Assembly (NCBI GenBank): GCA_003224665.1
Contig: QHZM01000121.1
Coordinates: forward strand, 1 to 7,312
Origin: Acidobacteriota bacterium
GTDB taxonomy: Bacteria; Acidobacteriota; Terriglobia; UBA7540
Length of the DNA stretch: 7,312 nucleotides
Direction: 5' to 3'
How positions within the stretch are numbered: the stretch's first letter is position 1; the number at the start of each line of letters is the position of its first letter. The notes beneath the pieces were generated by a model. It was given only the letters and a program-made list of their open reading frames with translations, was not told the origin of the DNA and ran no database searches. The position numbers and the translations under genes were made by a program. Below, in pieces: positions 1 through 5,806 of this stretch.

Positions 1-1
1 G

Positions 2-556
2 CTTCTGACGACGGAGGAGTGCCTGCTCGATTCGACGACTCAAGTGCGGAACCCGGGGATGAGCCGCACGGAGATGGAAGAGGCTCTGCGCGCCTACCTC
101 GGAGTGACGAACGTCCTGTGGCTGGGGCGCGGCATCGTGGGCGACGATACACACGGCCACGTGGATGACATCTGCCGGTTCGTCGGGCCCAGGACAGTCG
201 TGCTCTCGGCCGAGGACGACCCGCACGAGCCGAACTATCGTTTGCTCGAGGAGAACCGCGAGCGCCTGGAGGTAATGCGGCTCGAGGACGGATCCAAGAT
301 CGAAGTGGTCCCCCTCCCCATGCCCGCGCCGCTTTACCTCGACGGGCAGCGCCTCCCTGCGAGTTACGCCAACTTTTACATCTCGAACCAGGCGGTCCTG
401 GTCCCGACGTTCAACGACCCCAAGGACCGCACCGTCCTCGGCACTCTGACGGAGCTCTTCCAAGGGCGCGCGGTCGTGGGCATCCATGCTGTCGACCTCG
501 TCTGGGGCCTGGGTACTTTGCACTGCCTGACCCGGGAACAACCTGCGGTAGACTAA
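2..556 (+). CDS. Agmatine deiminase / peptidylarginine deiminase (PPAD) family protein, 5' truncated by window edge
   Basis: C-terminal 184 residues of a guanidino-group-modifying enzyme of the agmatine deiminase/PPAD family; AguA members hydrolyse agmatine to N-carbamoylputrescine and ammonia in the cytoplasm. The frame is open from base 2 (LLTTEECLLD, typical family sequence), so the GTG at 44 is internal and the true start lies outside the window. Visible landmarks are RNPGMS, WLGRGIVGDDTHGHVDD (the GHVD histidine, about residue 53 of the visible part, is a catalytic residue in the family), LPMPAPLY, SYANFYISN, FNDPKD and the C-terminal active-site box GLGTLHC with the nucleophilic cysteine at codon 524-526. 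The classical AguA box reads GGGNIHC, so the LGT variant leaves the exact substrate less certain. The stop at 554-556 lies 42 bases before the next reading frame. Family assignment is firm; agmatine as substrate is probable only. Confidence 0.88.
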   Translation, partial: LLTTEECLLDSTTQVRNPGMSRTEMEEALRAYLGVTNVLWLGRGIVGDDTHGHVDDICRFVGPRTVVLSAEDDPHEPNYRLLEENRERLEVMRLEDGSKIEVVPLPMPAPLYLDGQRLPASYANFYISNQAVLVPTFNDPKDRTVLGTLTELFQGRAVVGIHAVDLVWGLGTLHCLTREQPAVD

Positions 557-598
557 GAGCCCTTCAATCTGACCAGCTTCGAAAAGAGGATCTCTGCC

Positions 599-865
599 AT
601 GAAGTCCAGAACTATTCCTGCACTCGCTCTGGGAATGATCGGTTTCGCTTTTTTCTTCGGGCTCGTGCGCTCGGGCCGTCCGCAGGCTCCGCAGAGCAAG
701 CCGGGCTATTTGAACGCTCAGTTGCCCGTCGAGAGGCGCGTTGCCGACCTGCTCAGCCGCATGAGGCTCTCCTGGGACCATCGCGTTGTGGACGGAGCCA
801 CTGCGGCAAAGTTTCTGCAATCGCTGAAGAACATTCTGGAGAGCCCGGTCTACCTGGCGTTCTAG
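599..865 (+). pseudogene. Chimeric remnant: glycoside hydrolase family 3 N-terminus joined to 2-oxoacid dehydrogenase E2 C-terminus
   Basis: An 88-residue open frame with a good start (AGAGGA at 585-590, 8 bases before the ATG). Residues 1-33 look like an export signal: K2 and R4, then a hydrophobic core about residues 6-23. Residues 36-55 (GYLNAQLPVERRVADLLSRM) match the stretch that opens mature family 3 glycoside hydrolases, which normally continue TLEEK and run for 700 or more residues. Here the frame instead continues at residue 56 with RLSWDHRVVDGATAAKFLQ and ends ESPVYLAF, which is the C-terminal end of the catalytic domain of dihydrolipoamide acyltransferases, including the HxxxDG active-site motif (H61, D65, G66). 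Neither half could be functional: the hydrolase lacks its whole catalytic region, and the E2 lacks its lipoyl domain, subunit-binding domain and most of the acyltransferase core. The likely join is at about 758-775. It is either a deletion scar or a mis-assembled contig; the frame stays open across it. The stop overlaps the convergent gene's stop. Confidence 0.75.
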
Positions 866-1116
866 GGGGAATCCGTTCCGACACGCTGCTTGATCTGGGC
901 GACGAGTTCTCCAACGTCCACAGGGCGGGTGAGGATGAGTTCGAATTCGCGGCCTCGAAGTATTTTGCTTGTGATCAAGTTCAGGCCGGCGACAAGGCTT
1001 TCGAGGGCGGACCTGACCGATTCGTGCGCTTCGACCTCCAGTCCCTCCTCAATCAATTGCGCGCGGAGAAGAACGCGAGCCTTCCACTCTTTTCCGACCA
1101 GAAGCACGAGGTTCAT
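862..1116 (-). CDS. Truncated, degenerate response-regulator receiver-like protein
   Basis: Minus-strand frame of 84 residues from the ATG at 1116; an upstream GTG at 1146 would give 94. The ATG is preferred because the receiver-like strand β1 begins at once (MNLVLLVGKEWKARVLL). The pattern LLVGKE..AR.LLRAQLIEEGLEVEAHESVRSALESL resembles the first third of a CheY-like receiver, and FELILTRPVDVGELVAQIKQRV resembles its last helix region. The acidic pair after β1 is replaced by GKE, and no phosphoacceptor aspartate is present. Only about 22 residues separate the two blocks where a receiver normally has about 55, so the centre seems to be missing in frame near 975-990. No clear ribosome binding site sits close to either start. 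It could be a pseudo-receiver or a gene remnant; I cannot assign a function. The stop codon shares CTAG (862-865) with the convergent frame. Confidence 0.5.
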   Translation of the reverse strand: MNLVLLVGKEWKARVLLRAQLIEEGLEVEAHESVRSALESLVAGLNLITSKILRGREFELILTRPVDVGELVAQIKQRVGTDSP

Positions 1117-1307
1117 GTCTGAAGAGTGTATATCCCTCGCCCTCACGAGGTCGCATCTAAAATACCTTGGAGCTATACTGCGGGGCTCTCGGCGTCCCGC
1201 AGATTTTTGGCTGACGGTCTCTGATGCGCGTCATTGAGTGAGACGGTGTGAGCCGCTCAGCGCTCGCGTCAAGAATGGCGAATTGATCGTCGTCCTGGGG
1301 AGGAACA

Positions 1308-1427
1308 ATGCCCAACGCGAATCGAAATCGCAGAGCCCGCGGCACTTCCATTCCGCCTGGCAGGCGCATCCTTCGCCGGCCGACGCCTGCTTATGGACGT
1401 TTCAAGATTCGCCTGATTTCCGAATGA
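1308..1427 (+). CDS. Candidate 39-residue arginine-rich small protein
   Basis: A short frame, ATG at 1308 and TGA at 1425-1427, preceded by a near-ideal Shine-Dalgarno GGGGAGGA at 1297-1304. The peptide starts MPNANRNRRARG, continues through PPGRRILRRP and ends GRFKIRLISE, so it is strongly basic with nine or so arginines and no membrane segment. I do not recognise it. It could be a real small nucleic-acid-binding or ribosome-associated peptide, the start of a gene whose remainder has been lost, or chance. The main support is the strength and spacing of the ribosome binding site. Confidence 0.28.
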   Translation: MPNANRNRRARGTSIPPGRRILRRPTPAYGRFKIRLISE

Positions 1428-1471
1428 GTGGGCAGGTTCGACTACCTTGTTCCGCGCCGTAACGCGAATTG

Positions 1472-1519
1472 CGCCGGGAAGGCCGCGCCATCGTGTAGGA
1501 TATCGCCGGGAATGGCCGG
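1472..1519 (+). repeat. Imperfect direct repeat CGCCGGGAA(T)GGCCG upstream of the oxidoreductase
   Basis: CGCCGGGAAGGCCG at 1472-1485 recurs as CGCCGGGAATGGCCG at 1504-1518, 32 bases later (three helical turns) and directly 5' of the Shine-Dalgarno of the next gene. The spacing would suit a regulator binding one face of the DNA, but in such G+C-rich sequence chance is a serious alternative. Confidence 0.25.
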
Positions 1520-1534
1520 AGAGGAGGTGGAGCT

Positions 1535-2434
1535 ATGAAGGTCTTGGTGACCGGATCGAGTGGGCTCATCGGATCGGCATTGGTTCCTGTTCTGATCAGG
1601 GGAGGGCATAGCATCACCCGCCTTGTGCGGTCGGACCCTCGGCCAGATGAGGCTGAAATTAAATGGGACCCCGAGGCGGGAAAAGTGGATAAGCAAAGGC
1701 TCGAAGGGTTCGACGGGGTCGTCCATCTGGCCGGCGAGAATATTGCCGGGAGGTGGACGGCGGAGAAAAAAGCGAGAATCCGCGACAGCCGCGTGATAGG
1801 CACTCGCGCTCTGTGTGAAGCCCTGAGCAGGCTCGAGAACCCCCCCAAGGTCATGGTCTGCGCCTCCGCCACCGGCTATTACGGAGACCGCGGGGACGAG
1901 GTCTTGCGGGAAAGCAGTCCACCGGGCTCGGGTTTCCTGTCCGAGGTGTGCCGCGAATGGGAAGCCGCCACAACTTCCGCGGCGCAAAAGGGAATCCGCG
2001 TCGTGACCCTTCGCATCGGGGTGATCCTCAGCTCCGAAGGCGGAGCTCTGGCCAGGATGCTGTTCCCGTTCAAGCTGGGCCTGGGCGGGAAAATCGGCAA
2101 CGGAGCCCAGTACATGAGCTGGATCGCGATGGATGACGTTATCCGCATTATCGCGCGCATGCTGACGGTGGAGGGGCTTCGGGGACCGGTGAACACGGTG
2201 GCGCCCCATCCGGTGACGAATCTTGAATTCACCAAGGCGCTGGGTCGCGTTCTGGGCCGCCTGACGCCGTTCCCGGTGCCCGCTTTTGCGGCTCGGCTGG
2301 CCTTCGGCGAAATGGCCGACGCACTCCTCCTCGCGAGCGCCCGCGTGGAACCGCGGCGCCTGGCGGAAACAGGGTACCCGTTCCGTTTCCCGGAGCTGGA
2401 AGGGGCCCTCCGGCACTTGCTGGGGAAAGCTTAG
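1535..2434 (+). CDS. TIGR01777 family NAD(P)-dependent epimerase/oxidoreductase (YfcH / SDR39U1-like)
   Basis: A 299-residue atypical extended SDR protein, the usual full length for TIGR01777. The start is set by a strong ribosome binding site (GGAGAGGAGGTGG, 1518-1530) and the nucleotide-binding motif that begins at once: MKVLVTGSSGLIGSAL, with the GxxGxxG glycines at 7, 10 and 13. Further family landmarks are HLAGENIAGRW (64-74), the helix KKARIRDSRVIGT (78-90), SATGYYGD (111-118), the ESSPPGSGFL..VCREWE segment (126-143), LRIGVILS (159-166), YMSWIAMDD (193-201, often SWIHxDD) and a C-terminal DUF1731-type end with PVPAFAARLAFGEMADALLL and PRRLAETGYPFRFP (248-286). The canonical YxxxK pair is absent, as is common in this family. 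It is presumably a soluble cytoplasmic protein; the substrate is unknown. No deletion or frameshift is seen. It appears to be transcribed alone, with a possible terminator 45 bases after the stop. Confidence 0.93.
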   Translation: MKVLVTGSSGLIGSALVPVLIRGGHSITRLVRSDPRPDEAEIKWDPEAGKVDKQRLEGFDGVVHLAGENIAGRWTAEKKARIRDSRVIGTRALCEALSRLENPPKVMVCASATGYYGDRGDEVLRESSPPGSGFLSEVCREWEAATTSAAQKGIRVVTLRIGVILSSEGGALARMLFPFKLGLGGKIGNGAQYMSWIAMDDVIRIIARMLTVEGLRGPVNTVAPHPVTNLEFTKALGRVLGRLTPFPVPAFAARLAFGEMADALLLASARVEPRRLAETGYPFRFPELEGALRHLLGKA

Positions 2435-2478
2435 GCCGGTTCTGATTTTCAATCCGTTCACCGTCCTCGCCCCTCAAT

Positions 2479-2495
2479 AGGGAAAATCCCTTTTT
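2479..2495 (+). terminator. Possible weak intrinsic terminator after the TIGR01777 gene
   Basis: AGGGA (2479-2483), loop AAA, TCCCT (2487-2491), followed by a T-run through 2495. The 5-bp stem with a three-base loop and five T residues has the right architecture and place, 45 bases after the stop codon, but the stem is short and weaker than typical terminators. Confidence 0.35.
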
Positions 2496-2602
2496 GCCCT
2501 CAACGTACGCCACCGAAGGACCAAGCGCCCCGCCTTATGTTGAACTGCTATTCTCTCGCCTGATTAGATTTCCCGCCAAGGGCGCGCGGAGCGCCGAGGA
2601 GA

Positions 2603-2646
2603 CTTCTTTCTGCCGGGATGGCCGCACCGCGTGCGGCCCGAAGAAG
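2603..2646. repeat. Nested palindrome over the expected -35 region of the M28 peptidase promoter
   Basis: The core is perfect: GGCCGCAC (2620-2627), spacer CGC, GTGCGGCC (2631-2638). Outer arms CTTCTT (2603-2608) and AAGAAG (2641-2646) also pair, with 11 and 2 unpaired bases between outer and inner arms. No T-run follows on either strand, so it is not an intrinsic terminator. Its place 14 bases upstream of TATAAT suits an operator; it could also be a copy of a dispersed palindromic repeat. Confidence 0.5.
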
Positions 2647-2652
2647 GGAGTG

Positions 2653-2658
2653 TATAAT
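2653..2658 (+). promoter_or_regulatory. Probable -10 box (TATAAT) for the M28 peptidase
   Basis: A perfect TATAAT, rare in this G+C-rich sequence, about 115 bases upstream of the peptidase start. At a 17-base spacing the -35 position (2630-2635, GTGCGG) does not resemble TTGACA and falls inside the palindrome. This would fit a promoter that needs an activator or is blocked by a repressor. Transcription would begin near 2665 and give a leader of about 108 bases. Confidence 0.45.
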
Positions 2659-2772
2659 GTCGCGATTAAGATTAGGAGTTTGCATCATCGGCGTTCGCGG
2701 TATCCGATAACCAAAAGCCCGCTTGGTGCTTTTATCCGTGACCTTCGGCTGGAGAATCAGGAGATTTAGAGT

Positions 2773-4977
2773 ATGAAGAGGATTCTTGCGGCAGTATTTC
2801 TTGCGCTGTTGGCGTGCGTTGTCGAGCGGAACCTGATTTGGGGCCGCCCCGAATCTTCGCTGCGGGGATTTTTCCCCGCGGACGCCGCGCGCGAAGCGGA
2901 CTTCGAGAAGGTTTTCCGGGCCCTTCCTACGCCGGGACGTGCGCAGCAGGACCTGATGATCTTGACGCAGGCGCCGCACCTTGCGGGCACGGCGGAAGAC
3001 TATAAGACTGCGCAATACGTGCTCAGCCAGTTCCGCGAGGCGGGCCTCGACTCGAGCGTCGTCGAATACCAAGTATTGCTTCCGATGCCCAAGGAAGTAA
3101 AAGTGGACCTGATCGAGCCTTTCAAGCGTGAGGGACCCACGCCGGAGGGCGGCTGGACGTGGGACAAGGACACCTACGACTCGGGTGTCGTCGCGGCCTA
3201 CAACGCCTACTCTCCTTCGGCTGAAGTCACCGCGCGAGTGGTCTATGCCAACTACGGGCTTCGGGAGGACTACCAGCGGTTGAAGCAATGGGGAATTGAC
3301 GTCGCGGGAAAGATCGTCATTGTTCGCTACGGGCAATGTTTCCGGGGCGTTAAAGCTTACGTGGCGGAGGAAAACCACGCGGCAGGCCTGCTGATTTATT
3401 CGGACCCCGCCGAAGATGGCTACAGGCAAGGAGACGTCTACCCCCGGGGGCCTTGGAGGCCGGCGACAGGCGTGCAGCGCGGTTCGATTCTCTACAGCAT
3501 GCAATATGCCGGCGACCCGCTCACTCCGGGTTACGCTGCGACCAAGGGAGCAAAGAGGCTGGCCCTGAAGGACGCCAAGGCGCTTCCCCACATCCCCACC
3601 ACCCCGCTGTCGTACGAAGATGCCGCACCGATTCTCGAAAACCTGGGAGGGCCGGTGGCTCCGAGCGACTGGCAGGGAGCGCTCCCCTTCACATATCACC
3701 TCGGTCCCGGCGCTTCGAAAATCCACATGAAGCTCGAGATGGATTTCCAGACACGCACCATCTGGAACGTGATTGCCCAAATCCCCGGGTCGGTCTTGCC
3801 GGAAGCACTGGTGATTGTGGGAAACCACCGCGATGCGTGGACCTACGGTGCCGTTGATCCGAACAGCGGGACCGCGCCCTTGCTGGCCGTGGCCCGAGGC
3901 TTGGGCCAGCTTTTGAAGCAGGGCTGGAAGCCCCGCCGGACGATTATCCTGGCGAGTTGGGACGCAGAAGAGTTTGGCCTGATCGGTTCAACCGAATGGG
4001 TCGAGGACCATGCGGACCAGCTCACCCGTCACGCAGTCGCGTATTTGAACATGGACATCGGCGTTGCCGGGCCCCATTTCGGGGCTTCAACCGTACCCTC
4101 CTTGGCCCGGCTCATCCACGATGCCGCGCAGGAAGTGAACGACCCCAGGACGGGGCGCCCGCTCGATTCCGTTTGGTCCGAAGAGAGTCAGAGGGTGCGC
4201 CGGGAGAGCGGTATCCCCATTGTGGTCCCGGTCCAGACTTCATCTCCTCCTTCAACCACGGAGGCGAGGGTTAGCGAGCTCGGAAGCGGGTCGGACTACA
4301 CTCCGTTTCTTCAGCACCTGGGTGTGCCCTCGGTGGACCTGGGGTTCGGCGGCTCCTACGGCGTTTACCACGCATTGTACGACAACTTTTACTGGATGCA
4401 GAACTTCGGCGACCCGACTTTCAAGTACAGCGTGGCGGGGGCGCAGATGTTCGGCACCATGGCCTTGCGCCTGGCGGACGCCGACATTTTGCCGTATGGA
4501 TACGACGATTACGGCAAGGCCATTGAGAAATACCTTCTCGAACTTGAGGACGAACTGAAGAAGGAAAATTTGTCGGAAAAGCTCCAGTTCGAGGACGCCA
4601 AAAAAGCAGCCGCCAACTTCTCGCAGGTCGCAAAGACGCTTTCCGGCAAGCTGGCGCAGGCCGGCGCCCAAGGCATCTCCGATCCCGAACGCCTGGCGAA
4701 GTTGAATCGCTCCCTGCTCCAGGTCGAGCGGGACTTCCTTCTTGAAAACGGACTGCCCGGGCGGCCCTGGTTTCGCCACGCCTTCTACGCACCGGGCGTG
4801 TATACTGGATATGCGGCGGTTGTTCTTCCCGGCGTGCGGGAAGCAGTTAACGGGAGGGATTGGGCGACGGCAGCCCAGCAGCTCTTTCTCGTCCAGACCG
4901 TGGTGGAAAAAGCTACGGCGAGTCTGACTCAGGCGCTCCAAATACTGAGCGAAGCCGCCACCGCAGCGGGAGAGTAG
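2773..4977 (+). CDS. M28B family metallopeptidase (glutamate carboxypeptidase II / PSMA-like), exported
   Basis: A complete 734-residue co-catalytic zinc peptidase, close to the 750 residues of human PSMA. The ATG at 2773 follows AGGAGA (2759-2764). Residues 1-19 form a short signal sequence (KR, then a hydrophobic core); LLAC (12-15) could be a weak lipobox, so a lipoprotein is possible. The order is: N-terminal protease part with LTQAPHLAGT (64-73); PA-type apical insert about 150-290 with GKIVIVRYGQCFRG and GVQRG..........GDPLTPGY; M28 catalytic core about 325-580; transferrin-receptor-like dimerisation domain about 600-725. All expected metal ligands are present: H352 (NHRD), D362 (VDPNSG), E400 with general base E399 (SWDAEEFGLIGSTEW), D428 (YLNMD) and H533 (GVYHALYD). 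Several PSMA glutamate-pocket residues are not conserved: the GSGND asparagine is serine, the SGRARY arginine patch reads SVDLGF, and the N-K-Y lysine is glycine. Specificity for C-terminal glutamate is therefore unlikely; a broader amino- or carboxypeptidase role in peptide scavenging is inferred. Confidence 0.95.
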   Translation: MKRILAAVFLALLACVVERNLIWGRPESSLRGFFPADAAREADFEKVFRALPTPGRAQQDLMILTQAPHLAGTAEDYKTAQYVLSQFREAGLDSSVVEYQVLLPMPKEVKVDLIEPFKREGPTPEGGWTWDKDTYDSGVVAAYNAYSPSAEVTARVVYANYGLREDYQRLKQWGIDVAGKIVIVRYGQCFRGVKAYVAEENHAAGLLIYSDPAEDGYRQGDVYPRGPWRPATGVQRGSILYSMQYAGDPLTPGYAATKGAKRLALKDAKALPHIPTTPLSYEDAAPILENLGGPVAPSDWQGALPFTYHLGPGASKIHMKLEMDFQTRTIWNVIAQIPGSVLPEALVIVGNHRDAWTYGAVDPNSGTAPLLAVARGLGQLLKQGWKPRRTIILASWDAEEFGLIGSTEWVEDHADQLTRHAVAYLNMDIGVAGPHFGASTVPSLARLIHDAAQEVNDPRTGRPLDSVWSEESQRVRRESGIPIVVPVQTSSPPSTTEARVSELGSGSDYTPFLQHLGVPSVDLGFGGSYGVYHALYDNFYWMQNFGDPTFKYSVAGAQMFGTMALRLADADILPYGYDDYGKAIEKYLLELEDELKKENLSEKLQFEDAKKAAANFSQVAKTLSGKLAQAGAQGISDPERLAKLNRSLLQVERDFLLENGLPGRPWFRHAFYAPGVYTGYAAVVLPGVREAVNGRDWATAAQQLFLVQTVVEKATASLTQALQILSEAATAAGE

Positions 4978-5029
4978 GCGTGTGGCCGGTCGGACGACGC
5001 GGGGCGGCGGCCGGAAGCTTGAACCGTGT

Positions 5030-5722
5030 ATGAAGATCAAGGTCCTGTTCTTCGGGCTGCTTCACGATCTGACCGGGTTCGGTGAGGAAGAGATTGCGAT
5101 ACGGGAAGGCGAGACCCTCGGCGAACTCTGGCGGAGTTATGAAGGCCGGTTCCCCAGGTTCCGCGAAGCTGCCGAGTCGCTTTTCACCGCCGTGAACCAG
5201 GAGGTTACGGACGACTCGAAGGTTTTGCAAGACGGAGACGAAGTGGCTTTCATGCCCCCTGTGAGTGGCGGCGCGCCAGTGGGTGTTTATGAAATAACCC
5301 GCGACCCCATCCGGGCTGACGATTTGGCGCAACGACTCAAGGCTCCTGAGGACGGTGCCGTGGTCGTCTTCGAAGGAATCGTGCGCTGCCAGTCTCACCA
5401 TCGGGCTACGCTCTATCTTGAGTACGAGGCATACGAGCCGCTGGCCATTCGAAAAATGGAGGACATCGGCCGGGAGGCGAAGCGGAAGTTTGGCATTGAC
5501 CGCGTCGGGATGGTCCACCGGGTGGGCCGGCTGCAGATCGGCGAGACGAGCGTGGCCATCGTCGTGACTTCCCCCCACCGGAAAGCCGCGTTCGAGGCCT
5601 GCCACTACGCCATCGACCGGCTGAAGCAGACCGTTCCCATCTGGAAGAAGGAGTTTTTCGCCGACGGCGCCGTATGGGCGGAAGGCGAAGGCCAGAGGCG
5701 CGTCCTGGTCGAGGCGAAATAA
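5030..5722 (+). CDS. Fused molybdopterin synthase, MoaD-MoaE
   Basis: A 230-residue fusion of both subunits of molybdopterin synthase, which adds two dithiolene sulfurs to cyclic pyranopterin monophosphate in cytoplasmic molybdenum cofactor synthesis. Residues 1-81 are MoaD: MKIKVLFFGLLHDLTG, LF.AVN.E, LQDGDEVAFMPPVSGG, ending in the Gly-Gly (G80, G81) that carries the thiocarboxylate in free MoaD. MoaE follows directly from about 84: FEGIVR (114-119), YLEYEAYEPLA (129-139), HRVGRLQIGE (163-172), SPHRKAAFEAC (181-191), then VPIWKKEFF (202-210) with the conserved active-site lysines. An in-frame GTG at 4982 has a better Shine-Dalgarno (GGGAGAG, 4968-4974) and would add 16 residues (MAGRTTRGGG...); the ATG at 5030 is preferred because MoaD proteins begin here. 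It starts 52 bases after the peptidase stop and may be co-transcribed with it. No other cofactor gene is in the window. Confidence 0.93.
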   Translation: MKIKVLFFGLLHDLTGFGEEEIAIREGETLGELWRSYEGRFPRFREAAESLFTAVNQEVTDDSKVLQDGDEVAFMPPVSGGAPVGVYEITRDPIRADDLAQRLKAPEDGAVVVFEGIVRCQSHHRATLYLEYEAYEPLAIRKMEDIGREAKRKFGIDRVGMVHRVGRLQIGETSVAIVVTSPHRKAAFEACHYAIDRLKQTVPIWKKEFFADGAVWAEGEGQRRVLVEAK

Positions 5723-5806
5723 TGACAGGAGGTTTTATTCTTCGCAATGTGGGTCGAGAAAACGTTAGTTGGGACGGGTTTTGAGTATTCATGTCCCAGA
5801 CCCTGA
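5723..5806 (+). promoter_or_regulatory. Orphan strong Shine-Dalgarno and inverted repeat after moaD-moaE
   Basis: AGGAGG at 5727-5732 is an ideal ribosome binding site, but the nearest downstream ATG (5747) opens only a 19-codon frame ending at 5806. The next recognisable gene begins at 5834 without a good ribosome binding site. A perfect 6-bp inverted repeat, TGGGAC (5770-5775) and GTCCCA (5793-5798), lies between them. It could be a leader peptide, the remains of a lost gene start, or chance. Confidence 0.25.

Larger units (their letters stand above)
1147..1534. other. Gene-poor intergenic region
   Basis: About 390 bases between the minus-strand receiver-like gene and the TIGR01777 oxidoreductase. 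Open frames exist on both strands, but their translations look like chance G+C-rich frames with no recognisable motif. No tRNA fold was found; the GGTTCGA near 1435 does not have a matching T-stem. The only items worth noting are a strong ribosome binding site followed by a 39-codon frame (1297-1427) and an imperfect direct repeat upstream of the oxidoreductase (1472 and 1504). Confidence 0.6.
2435..2772. other. 338-base intergenic region with promoter and palindromes
   Basis: No convincing gene lies between the oxidoreductase and the M28 peptidase; the open frames crossing it have no recognisable content. It contains, in order, a small hairpin with a T-run (2479-2495), a short GGCGC/GCGCC inverted repeat (2581-2595), a perfect 8-bp-arm palindrome nested in CTTCTT/AAGAAG arms (2603-2646), a TATAAT box (2653-2658) and a leader with competing small hairpins (2710-2733). 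Confidence 0.7.

Noticed and set aside
890..1237. Plus-strand open frame of 115 codons overlapping the receiver-like gene
   Set aside because: The translation is serine/arginine-rich with no recognisable motif, whereas the opposite strand shows receiver-like pattern.
1427..1450. GGTTCGA that resembles a tRNA T-loop
   Set aside because: The flanking five-base arms do not pair and no anticodon or acceptor stem can be drawn.
1442..2461. Long minus-strand open frame (339 codons) opposite the oxidoreductase
   Set aside because: It lies antisense to a clearly conserved gene, its translation is rich in R, H, P and A with no motif, and such shadow frames are normal in G+C-rich DNA.
2494..2769. 91-codon frame in the intergenic region before the M28 peptidase
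   Set aside because: No conserved motif, and it runs through the palindrome, the TATAAT box and the peptidase's ribosome binding site, so it is more likely regulatory DNA.
2548..3828. Long minus-strand open frame (426 codons) opposite the M28 peptidase
   Set aside because: Antisense to the well-supported peptidase, with low-complexity basic content and no family signature.
4913..5605. Minus-strand open frame opposite the MoaD-MoaE gene
   Set aside because: Antisense shadow of a gene with firm family motifs.
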